Shown piece after piece: positions 57,909 to 64,000 of a stretch of DNA of 64,000 nt. A program made the translations under genes and the position numbers. Location: positions 1 to 64,000 of the forward strand of contig JAHDEX010000018.1 of the NCBI GenBank assembly GCA_020628545.1, given 5' to 3'. The notes below the pieces were generated by a model. The model was given only the letters and a program-made list of their open reading frames with translations, did no database searches and was not told the origin of the DNA. The DNA is from Paracoccaceae bacterium. Lineage in GTDB: Bacteria; Pseudomonadota; Alphaproteobacteria; Rhodobacterales; Rhodobacteraceae. Position 1 is the first letter of the stretch. Each line of letters opens with the position of its first letter.

Positions 57909-59257
57909 GCGCCGCCCTCCGGTCTGTTTGACAAATGCAGGTGGCCACCATGGGCGGTCGCGACGTCCTGGGCAATTGTGAGGCCAAGGCCGGATCCGAT
58001 ACTGTCTGCCGCGTTGCTGCCACGCTGGAAGCGTCCGGCGAGTGTTGCGATTTCATCGGTGTTGAAGCCGGGGCCTTCATCCTCAACCACGATCACCGGC
58101 TTTGGTGCAGCATTAACCGTGATGGTGACCGTGCTGTCAGGCGGTGCGTATTTTATCGCGTTGTCGATCATGTTGCGCACGGCGTTCTGGATCAGAATAG
58201 CGTCACCAGCAAAGGGCACATCGGCGTCGCCGGCCACGGCCAATGACAGATCGCGCATGTCAGCGATGGGTGTCAGGCGCAGCACCAGGTCTTCGACAAG
58301 GGCGCGCAGGTCCAGCGTTTCCCGCTCCAGATGGTCGGCGCGGAAGGTGATCATCGCGTGGTCGAGCAGCTGACCCGCCGCGCGGCTGCTTTCGTCGATG
58401 GCACGCACCATGGAACGCATCGCCTCGCGGTTTTCTTCGCGCTTCACACGTTGCAGCGTGGCTTCGGCGTAAGACCGGACGGTGGCGAGCGGCGTGCGGA
58501 CGCGGTGGGCGGCTTCGGCGATGAAGTCTTCCGATTGGCTGAGCGACTGGTCAAGGCGACCCATCAGGGAGTTCAGCGATTGCACAAGCGGTGCCATTTC
58601 CTGCGGGACGGGCTTTTGAAACGGGCTCAGGTCTTGCGGGCCGCGTCGGGTGACAGAAGTGGTGAGGCGATTGAGCTGGCCCATGGTGACTGACGACGCC
58701 CAGAGAGAGAGGAGCCCGGTCAAGGCAAAAAACCCGACGCCAAGAAAGGCTGCGTTGCGGGCGATCCGATCGAGCGTTTGCGATTGCGCGTCCTGCGTCT
58801 GTGCGAGGGCGATCTGGATCTCGGTCCGGCGGTTGGCGCCAATGAGCGTGCGGCTCGCGTTGACTTGCCGTACGGCTGCTCCACGCACGTCGCCGGATTG
58901 AAAACTGCGGACGCCCAGTGGTTTTCCCGCCTCGTAGGCCAGATCGTTATAGCCGGACAGGAATGCACCGTCCTGATAGATCGCATAGAACACGCGGTCG
59001 TCCGAGGGTGTCGACAGCATGGAAAAGGCCGCATAGGGGATGTCGATCTCAACCTCGCCGTCGCGGATTGCGGCTGCATCGAGCATCGCGGTGACCGATG
59101 CAGCAAGAATGCTGTCCTGGCCTTGTTGCGCGACCTGCACTGCGTAGCTACGCACCGCGAAGAATAACAGCAGCGCAAGCACGGCCGCCCCACCGATCAG
59201 CGTGATCATCAGGCGGTCGCGCAGGGAGCCGGAGACGGTGGGGCTAGCTGCCATCAT
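57881..59257 (-). CDS. tctE: TctE-type sensor histidine kinase
   Basis: 458 residues. Membrane segment near 20-40, a periplasmic sensor domain (2CSK-like N domain, about 45-165), second membrane segment near 175-195, HAMP-like linker, HisKA with the His in DFIAEAAHRVRTPLATVRSYAEA, and HATPase (NMIDNAIKYAPPDS, DEGPGF, GSGLGLTIAQDV). This pattern is that of TctE/QseC-like kinases. It overlaps the tctD-like regulator by 14 nt and the SBP gene by 28 nt. The start is one of two adjacent ATG codons (59257 or 59254). Confidence 0.88.
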   Translation of the reverse strand: MMAASPTVSGSLRDRLMITLIGGAAVLALLLFFAVRSYAVQVAQQGQDSILAASVTAMLDAAAIRDGEVEIDIPYAAFSMLSTPSDDRVFYAIYQDGAFLSGYNDLAYEAGKPLGVRSFQSGDVRGAAVRQVNASRTLIGANRRTEIQIALAQTQDAQSQTLDRIARNAAFLGVGFFALTGLLSLWASSVTMGQLNRLTTSVTRRGPQDLSPFQKPVPQEMAPLVQSLNSLMGRLDQSLSQSEDFIAEAAHRVRTPLATVRSYAEATLQRVKREENREAMRSMVRAIDESSRAAGQLLDHAMITFRADHLERETLDLRALVEDLVLRLTPIADMRDLSLAVAGDADVPFAGDAILIQNAVRNMIDNAIKYAPPDSTVTITVNAAPKPVIVVEDEGPGFNTDEIATLAGRFQRGSNAADSIGSGLGLTIAQDVATAHGGHLHLSNRPEGGACVSLQLSS

Positions 59258-59912
59258 CAAGCCGATAGCCAAGGCCGCGCAGCGTCGTGATCTTCAGATC
59301 CGATTGTTCGAGGTGTTTGCGCAGACGCCCGATGTAGACCTCAATGGCATTTTCAGACACGTCGCTGTCATAGGTAAACAGGCGGTCTGCAAGCTTTTGT
59401 TTGGAGAAAACCTGCCCGGGGGCATTGAGGAACAACTCCAAAAGCCGCAATTCGCGATTGCGCAATGTGATCGCCTCGCCCCGAACCGTCAGGTGGCCCG
59501 CGACCGGGTCAAAGACCACGCCGCCGCGGTCAATCGTCGGTTTCGCGGTGCCCGACTTGCGGCGGAGGACCGCGCGGCAGCGGGCCTCCAGCTCCGCGTG
59601 GTCAAAGGGTTTGGTGACATAGTCATCCGCGCCCAGATCAAGCGATCCGATTCGATCCGAGACCTGACTGCGGGCGGTCAGCACGATGACGGGTGTGTCG
59701 AGATCGGAGGCACGATGGTCCTTGAGGAATGCCCTGCCGTCACCGTCGGGCAGCATGATATCAAGCAGTATGAGGTCATAATCGCTGGTGGCGACAAAGG
59801 CGCGGGCATCTTCCAAATTTGCAGCATGATCAACCACATGTCCGTCAACGCGCATCCGCGATCCCACGGCTGTCGCGAGCTCTATGTTATCCTCAACCAG
59901 CAAATACTTCAT
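59244..59912 (-). CDS. tctD: OmpR-family response regulator, TctD-like
   Basis: 222 residues: receiver (VEDN, phospho-acceptor Asp51 in LLDIMLPDGDG, TARSQV, Lys in VTKPFDHAELEAR), and a winged-helix output (about 130-220: LRNRELRLLELFLNAPGQVFSKQKLADRLF... RGLGYRLDDGS). It is divergent from tctC with 109 bp between the two, so it most likely controls the tricarboxylate transporter. The start at 59912 (MKYLLVED) was chosen; an ATG at 59927 sits immediately after AAGGA, too close for translation initiation. Confidence 0.9.
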   Translation of the reverse strand: MKYLLVEDNIELATAVGSRMRVDGHVVDHAANLEDARAFVATSDYDLILLDIMLPDGDGRAFLKDHRASDLDTPVIVLTARSQVSDRIGSLDLGADDYVTKPFDHAELEARCRAVLRRKSGTAKPTIDRGGVVFDPVAGHLTVRGEAITLRNRELRLLELFLNAPGQVFSKQKLADRLFTYDSDVSENAIEVYIGRLRKHLEQSDLKITTLRGLGYRLDDGS

Positions 59913-59968
59913 GGCGGGCTGCGTCATTCCTTTGCGATATGACAGGTCTGTGTCAGGTTGGTGTGGTG

Positions 59969-60004
59969 CAACCGTTCCCAACTGATCCGCAGTGCGGACG
60001 GTTG
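59969..60004. promoter_or_regulatory. Inverted repeat in the tctD-tctC intergenic region
   Basis: CAACCGT (59969-59975) and ACGGTTG (59998-60004) are 7-bp inverted arms with a 22-nt spacer between the divergent tctD and tctC genes. A candidate TctD binding site. Confidence 0.4.
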
Positions 60005-60021
60005 TCAAATGGGAGGAAAAC

Positions 60022-61005
60022 ATGACGACATTGAAACTGGGCCGCCGCGCCCTGATGACCGCTGCTTTGGCCTTTGGCCTTGCAGGCAACGCTGCTGCCG
60101 ACGGGCACCAGGTGGTCGATAGCATTCACTTTCTGATCCCCGGCGGCGCTGGCGGTGGCTGGGACGGCACGGCCCGTGGCACGGGTGAAGCCCTGACAGA
60201 GGCCGGATTGGTCGGGAACGCGACCTATGAGAACATGTCCGGCGGCGGTGGCGGCACGGCCATCGGGTTCCTGATCGAAAACGCCGACAGCAACCATGGC
60301 ACGCTGATGGTGAACTCCACCCCGATCGTGATCCGGTCCTTGACAGGTGTGTTCCCGCATAACTTCCGTGACCTGACACTCGTGTCCGGCACAATCGGTG
60401 ACTATGCGGCGATTGTTGTGGGTAAGGATAGCCCGCTGAACAGCATGGCAGATTTGCTGGCGGCGTTTGATGCGGATCCCGGTGCGACGGCGATTGGCGG
60501 CGGGTCGGTTCCCGGCGGGATGGACCACCTGGTTGCAGCGATGACGATGGAAGCGGCGGGCAAAGACCCGCTGGATGTGAAATACATCCCTTACGATGCA
60601 GGTGGTAACGCGATGGCGGCCCTGCTGTCAGGTGAAATTGCGGCGCTGTCCACTGGTTTCTCGGAAGCGGTTGATCTGGCCAATCAGGGTGAAGTGAAAA
60701 TTCTCGGCGTGACAGCGCCGGAGCGCGTGGACGCGGCACCGGATGCGATGACCATGGGCGAGCAGGGGATCGACACGACGTTCGTAAACTGGCGCGGGTT
60801 CTTCGCAGCACCGGGTCTGCCTGAAGACAAGCTGGTTGCCTACCAGGACGCGATTGCGAAGATGTACGACACCCCAGAGTGGGAAGACGTACGGGCGCGC
60901 AATGGTTGGGTGAACATCCACAACCCCGGTGCGGATTTCGAGACCTTCCTGACAGAGCAGGAGCAGGTGATCGGTGATCTGATGAAAAAGCTCGGCTTCC
61001 TTTAA
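60022..61005 (+). CDS. tctC: Tripartite tricarboxylate transporter binding protein TctC (Bug family)
   Basis: 327 residues with a twin-arginine-like signal (LGRRALMTAALAFGLAGNAAA). Mature part fits the Bug fold: VDSIHFLIPGGAGGGWDGTARGTGEALTEAG, then GGTAIGFLIE, and IPYDAGGNAMAALLSGEIAALSTGFSEA. GGGAGG precedes the ATG. It is a periplasmic receptor for a di- or tricarboxylate or a related acid. It starts the tctCBA operon. Between tctC and tctB is a 270-nt region with a repeat (61049-61211). Confidence 0.93.
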   Translation: MTTLKLGRRALMTAALAFGLAGNAAADGHQVVDSIHFLIPGGAGGGWDGTARGTGEALTEAGLVGNATYENMSGGGGGTAIGFLIENADSNHGTLMVNSTPIVIRSLTGVFPHNFRDLTLVSGTIGDYAAIVVGKDSPLNSMADLLAAFDADPGATAIGGGSVPGGMDHLVAAMTMEAAGKDPLDVKYIPYDAGGNAMAALLSGEIAALSTGFSEAVDLANQGEVKILGVTAPERVDAAPDAMTMGEQGIDTTFVNWRGFFAAPGLPEDKLVAYQDAIAKMYDTPEWEDVRARNGWVNIHNPGADFETFLTEQEQVIGDLMKKLGFL

Positions 61006-61020
61006 GCTGAAACCATGGGT

Positions 61021-61040
61021 GCGAGGGACCAGTCCCTCGC
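61021..61040 (+). terminator. Short hairpin after tctC
   Basis: GCGAGGGAC-CA-GTCCCTCGC forms an 8-bp stem with a 4-nt loop, 15 nt after the tctC stop. No T-run follows. It probably stabilises the tctC mRNA or attenuates transcription into tctBA. Confidence 0.5.
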
Positions 61041-61048
61041 GCTCCCTG

Positions 61049-61211
61049 AGGTATTTTCAGCAAGAAGAAGGGGAGACCCGCGTGGTGCTTCCCCCTCAGA
61101 GAAGAAACCTTCTCCTTGCACGGTCATCGGCACCTCTGCCTGTACCGTGGCCCCAGTCTAGGGCGTTAAGGTTAATGAACTCTTTCTGTCTTCTTCTTGC
61201 TCAAAATACCT
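61049..61211 (+). repeat. 163-bp element with 22-bp inverted ends between tctC and tctB
   Basis: Positions 61049-61070 and 61190-61211 are inverted copies with one mismatch; the left end begins AGGTATTTTCAGCAAGAAG. The inside (61071-61189) contains no gene. Similar CAAGAAGAAG/AAAATACC stretches are known to me from intergenic DNA of related bacteria, though I cannot search here. Its ends could fold as a long stem in the tct mRNA. Confidence 0.6.
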
Positions 61212-61275
61212 TGGGGTGAATTGCGCCCTTGTGGCGCAAGAGGGGCGAAGCCCTTTTCAAAACAAGGAATTGATC

Positions 61276-61758
61276 ATGGCCCTCGACAGATGGATCGCCC
61301 TGATGCTTTTGGGCGTGTGTATGGTGTACGGCTACACGGCCTGGTTCACGATGGACAGCAGCCTCGCCCCGTTTATGCAGCGCAACCCGATCTGGCCGAG
61401 CACGTTTCCGAAGGTGCTGTCGATCATCGGCATGGCCTGCGCGCTATTCATTCTGCTGGGCTTTGAGCAGGCAGAAGAGAAAGAGAAGGACATCGATTAC
61501 CGGCGGCTCTGGGAATACCACCTCGGGCAGGCCGTGATGTTGCTCGCGCTGATGGTGGCCTATGCGCTTTGCTTACGCCCACTTGGATTTCTCGGCTCGA
61601 CCACAGCCTTCTTGTTCCTTGGCGCGTTTATTCTGGGTGAGCGAAAGTATGTGACGATGTTGATCATCGCGCTGATCGCCGCAGGATCAATCTGGTATCT
61701 CGTGCAAGAGGTACTCGGCATCTACATGCGCCCGTTTCCGGGCTTTATCGGGGGTTAG
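61276..61758 (+). CDS. tctB: Tripartite tricarboxylate transporter small permease TctB
   Basis: 160 residues with four membrane segments (WIALMLLGVCMVYGYTAWF, VLSIIGMACALFILLGF, QAVMLLALMVAYALC, VTMLIIALIAAGSIWYLVQ). The short size and LALMVAYALCLRPLGFLGSTTAFLFLGAFILGERK segment are typical of TctB. ATG 61276 has AAGGA 8 nt upstream; earlier in-frame starts are in the repeat region. It is followed by tctA after 3 nt. Confidence 0.9.
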   Translation: MALDRWIALMLLGVCMVYGYTAWFTMDSSLAPFMQRNPIWPSTFPKVLSIIGMACALFILLGFEQAEEKEKDIDYRRLWEYHLGQAVMLLALMVAYALCLRPLGFLGSTTAFLFLGAFILGERKYVTMLIIALIAAGSIWYLVQEVLGIYMRPFPGFIGG

Positions 61759-61761
61759 GCG

Positions 61762-63273
61762 ATGCTTGAAGGACTTCTGACGGGCTTGCAAACGGCCCTT
61801 TCGTTGCAAAACCTTCTTATGGTGATTGCCGGGTGTCTGATTGGCACGTTCATTGGGATGTTGCCGGGGCTTGGCCCGATGTCGATCATTGCGATCATGA
61901 TCCCGGTGGCGATTTCGATGGGCGACCCGTCAGCGGCGCTGATCCTTCTTGCAGGGGTCTATTACGGGGCGATCTTTGGTGGCTCGACCTCATCGATCCT
62001 GCTCAATGCGCCGGGGGTCGCGGGGACCGTGGCCTCGAGCTTTGACGGCTATCCGATGGCCCGTAATGGGCAGGCGGGTAAGGCGCTGACGATTGCCGCG
62101 ATTGCGAGCTTTGCGGGTGGCACCTTGGGTGCAGTTTTGTTGATGGTTTTTGCGCCGGCGTTGTCGTCGGTCGCGTTGCTGTTCCATTCGCCCGAGTATT
62201 TCGCGCTGATGGTGGTGGGCCTGTCCGCGATTGCGGCGTTTGCCGGGACGGGGCAGGTGACCAAGGCGATCCTGATGACTGTCCTTGGCTTGATCATGGC
62301 GACAGTGGGCGAGGGCGCCTTGTTCAACCTTCCGCGCTTTACCATGGGGATCATGGACCTGCAGTCAGGCTTTGGGTTTATCACGCTGGCGATGGCGATG
62401 TTTGCCTTGCCAGAGGCCCTGTTCCTGGTGCTGAAGCCAAAGGATCTGCAAGGCGACAATGGCGAGATCAAGGATCTGCGGATCAGCAGGCAGGAGGCGC
62501 GGGCGATTGCGCCGGTGATCGGGCGGCAGTCGGTGCAGGGGTTCTTTATTGGCGTGCTGCCGGGTGCTGGGGCGACGATTGCGAGTTTCCTTGGCTATGC
62601 GGTGGAGCGGAACATCGCGCCGAAGCACGAGCAGGATGAGTTTGGGAAAGGCTCGATCAAGGGGCTGGCGGCGCCTGAGACCGCGAATAATGCGGCTTGT
62701 ACAGGATCGTTCGTGCCCTTGCTCACTCTGGGTATTCCGGGATCGGGGACGACGGCCATTCTGTTGGGCGCTTTGATTGCCCTGAACGTCACACCGGGGC
62801 CGCGGTTGATGGTGGATGAGCCGCAGATCTTCTGGGCGGTCATCATGTCGATGTTCATTGGTAACCTCGTGCTGTTGATCCTGAACTTGCCGCTGATCCC
62901 CTACATCGCGAAGGTGCTGGCGGTGCCGCGGAACTATCTGATCCCTTTCATCCTCTTCTTCACTTTGATGGGGGCCTACATCGGGCAAAACAACGCGACG
63001 GAGTTGTTGATCCTTGTAGGCTTTGGGATTGCGGCGACGGCGTTGAAGTTTGCGGATTATCCGCTGGCCCCGCTGCTCATTGGGTTCATCCTTGGTGGGA
63101 TGATGGAGGATAACTTTGCGCGCTCCATGCAACTTTATGACGGGGTATCATTCATCTGGTCGCGGCCGATGACGCTGGGGCTGTTGATCCTCGCGGCGGT
63201 TCTCGTTCTGCTGCCCAGCTACCGGGCACGGCGGGCGAAGGCGCGGGCGGCAGGCGTGGCCGAGGGCGATTAA
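61762..63273 (+). CDS. tctA: Tripartite tricarboxylate transporter large permease TctA
   Basis: 503 residues with about ten membrane segments, full length for TctA. The signature GCLIGTFIGMLPGLGPMSIIAI (residues 20-40) and GVLPGAGATIASFLGYAVER are characteristic, as is GIPGSGTTAILLGALIALNVTPGPRL. It is the cation-coupled membrane channel for the acid bound by TctC. It follows tctB by 3 nt and is followed by a terminator at 63304. Confidence 0.95.
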   Translation: MLEGLLTGLQTALSLQNLLMVIAGCLIGTFIGMLPGLGPMSIIAIMIPVAISMGDPSAALILLAGVYYGAIFGGSTSSILLNAPGVAGTVASSFDGYPMARNGQAGKALTIAAIASFAGGTLGAVLLMVFAPALSSVALLFHSPEYFALMVVGLSAIAAFAGTGQVTKAILMTVLGLIMATVGEGALFNLPRFTMGIMDLQSGFGFITLAMAMFALPEALFLVLKPKDLQGDNGEIKDLRISRQEARAIAPVIGRQSVQGFFIGVLPGAGATIASFLGYAVERNIAPKHEQDEFGKGSIKGLAAPETANNAACTGSFVPLLTLGIPGSGTTAILLGALIALNVTPGPRLMVDEPQIFWAVIMSMFIGNLVLLILNLPLIPYIAKVLAVPRNYLIPFILFFTLMGAYIGQNNATELLILVGFGIAATALKFADYPLAPLLIGFILGGMMEDNFARSMQLYDGVSFIWSRPMTLGLLILAAVLVLLPSYRARRAKARAAGVAEGD

Positions 63274-63282
63274 ACCGCAACC

Positions 63283-63296
63283 TTACAAAGATGTAA
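63283..63296. promoter_or_regulatory. TTACA-N4-TGTAA inverted repeat before the PepSY gene
   Basis: TTACA (63283-63287) and TGTAA (63292-63296) form an interrupted palindrome 93 bp before the PepSY start. It resembles OmpR-type regulator operators and may be bound by the regulator encoded at 63788. A TTGTAAGA element at 63313-63320 gives a further half-site. Confidence 0.35.
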
Positions 63297-63303
63297 TCTG
63301 ACG

Positions 63304-63341
63304 ATGAGGCGCTTGTAAGACAGGCGCCTCATTTCTTGTTT
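63304..63341 (+). terminator. Terminator after tctA
   Basis: ATGAGGCGC (63304-63312) and GCGCCTCAT (63324-63332) form a perfect 9-bp stem with an 11-nt loop, followed by TTCTTGTTT. It ends the tctCBA transcript. Confidence 0.75.
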
Positions 63342-63388
63342 CATCGGAAGGCAAGACGCCTTCGACAAACCCAAGAAGGAGATGAGAC

Positions 63389-63718
63389 ATGGACAACGGA
63401 ATGATCAAAGCAGGCGCACTGGCAGGTCTGATTGCGGTAGGTGGCGTTGCCACAGCGGTTTCAGCACAGACGGTGGCAGAGGCCACGGGGCTGACTGAAG
63501 AACAGGTAATTGCGATTGCCCTCGAAGAGGTGCCGGGCGAGGTGCAAGAGGTTGAGCTTGAACGCGAAGACGGTATTCAGGTTTACGAGATCGAGATCCT
63601 GACCCTCGCCGGGGCCGAGATGGAAGTTGAGATCAACGCTGACACCGGTGAGATTCTTGAGGTCGATGCCGATGACAAGGATTGCGACAAGGATGACGAC
63701 GATGGCGAAGACGCGTAA
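63389..63718 (+). CDS. Secreted PepSY-domain protein
   Basis: 109 residues with a signal peptide (cleavage after SAQ, about residue 27). Then a PepSY domain (about 32-95: TEEQVIAIALEEVPGEVQEVELEREDGIQVYEIEILT... INADTGEILEVDADD) and a very acidic tail with a Cys (DKDCDKDDDDGEDA). Such periplasmic PepSY proteins often accompany metal or envelope stress two-component systems; an OmpR-type regulator starts 69 nt later. AAGGAGAT precedes the ATG at a good distance. Confidence 0.88.
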   Translation: MDNGMIKAGALAGLIAVGGVATAVSAQTVAEATGLTEEQVIAIALEEVPGEVQEVELEREDGIQVYEIEILTLAGAEMEVEINADTGEILEVDADDKDCDKDDDDGEDA

Positions 63719-63787
63719 CGCCACCTTCCCCCTTCGTGCAGAAGGCTGCTGGTTTCAGCGGCCTTCGATCCGTAAGAGGACGCCGTC

Positions 63788-64000
63788 ATGCGCATTTTGC
63801 TTCTAGAAGATGACAGTCAGTTGGGCCCGTGGGTGGCCGGTGGCCTGCGTGAGGAAGGCCATGTGGTTGATCACTTTGTTGATGGCAAGGATGCGTTGAT
63901 TGCAGCGATGGGGCAGGCGTTTGACTTGCTAATCCTCGACCGGATGGTGCCGGGGTTGGATGGGCTGTCACTTTTGAAGTCATTAAGGGCTTCGAAAGAC
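63788..64000 (+). CDS. OmpR-family response regulator, 3' truncated by window end
   Basis: The first 71 residues of a receiver domain: MRILLLEDDSQLGPWVAGGL, acidic pocket EDD, and phospho-acceptor Asp51 in LILDRMVPGLDG. The gene continues beyond the window. GAGGA lies 7 nt upstream of the ATG. It follows the PepSY gene and probably has a sensor kinase downstream. Confidence 0.9.
   Translation, partial: MRILLLEDDSQLGPWVAGGLREEGHVVDHFVDGKDALIAAMGQAFDLLILDRMVPGLDGLSLLKSLRASKD

Noticed and set aside
1-64000. CRISPR array, tRNA, rRNA, integrase or transposase
   Set aside because: None recognised on reading both strands; the only long repeats are those listed.

Overview
The window looks like part of a large extrachromosomal replicon (plasmid or chromid) of a marine Roseobacter-group alphaproteobacterium (Rhodobacteraceae). 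The evidence is a DMSP lyase dddP with every published active-site residue in place, the TRAP and tripartite tricarboxylate transporters, the high-GC coding style, and a complete plasmid-type replication/partition locus at 17.6-21.8 kb. No rRNA, tRNA, CRISPR array or recognisable insertion-sequence transposase was seen. GC skew of the + strand changes from C-rich to G-rich around 19-22 kb whatever the gene orientation, as expected for a bidirectional origin there.

Layout. 0-4.2 kb: end of a TRAP permease, a BASS-like membrane protein and the 5-oxoprolinase genes pxpB-pxpC-pxpA in one tight operon. 4.2-6.5 kb: a PPOX flavoprotein, a Phd/PIN toxin-antitoxin pair with an apparently leaderless promoter, a small membrane protein and a possible small ORF. 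6.5-15.8 kb (minus strand): a Crp/Fnr regulator and a coupled operon of metallophosphoesterase, giant GMC oxidoreductase-alpha/beta hydrolase fusion, and class III cyclase-ATPase-TPR signalling protein. 16-17.5 kb: a lipoprotein and a methyltransferase. 17.6-21.8 kb: Rep_3 initiator, iteron origin, parA and parB, with eight TTTCGCWGCGAAA-type palindromes spread over 19.2-23.0 kb.

22-26 kb: secreted esterase, then an SDR / acyl-CoA dehydrogenase / APH-like kinase operon (possibly 4-hydroxyacyl-CoA catabolism), and a periplasmic rhodanese. 27-30.1 kb: blue-light LOV histidine kinase, its response regulator, and dddP. 30.1-32.1 kb: a 247-bp repeat, a fosX fosfomycin hydrolase and an enolase-superfamily enzyme. 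32.4-34 kb: a LuxR-type regulator fused to an alpha/beta hydrolase whose catalytic residues all appear lost. 34-39 kb: small secreted protein, sugar isomerase, DUF998 protein, fatty-acid desaturase, LysR/NmrA-like divergent pair. 39-47 kb: RND efflux pair, BvgS-like hybrid receptor kinase with overlapping response regulator, CBS-GGDEF protein. 47-52 kb: TRAP transporter (SBP, small permease, large permease with a coiled-coil tail). 52.2-53.2 kb: anomalous low-GC island and the second, inverted copy of the 247-bp repeat. 53.2-55.3 kb: NarL-type two-component system. 55.5-63.3 kb: coiled-coil protein, acetyltransferase, tctE/tctD regulators with an accessory binding protein, divergent from tctCBA. 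63.4 kb to end: PepSY protein and the start of an OmpR-type regulator.

Overall this is an accessory replicon rich in organic-acid uptake and signalling (five two-component loci, one cyclase, one diguanylate cyclase). The least described parts are the MPE/GMC-hydrolase/cyclase operon, the LuxR-pseudohydrolase regulator with its inverted-repeat promoter, and the centromere-like palindromes embedded in coding sequence.
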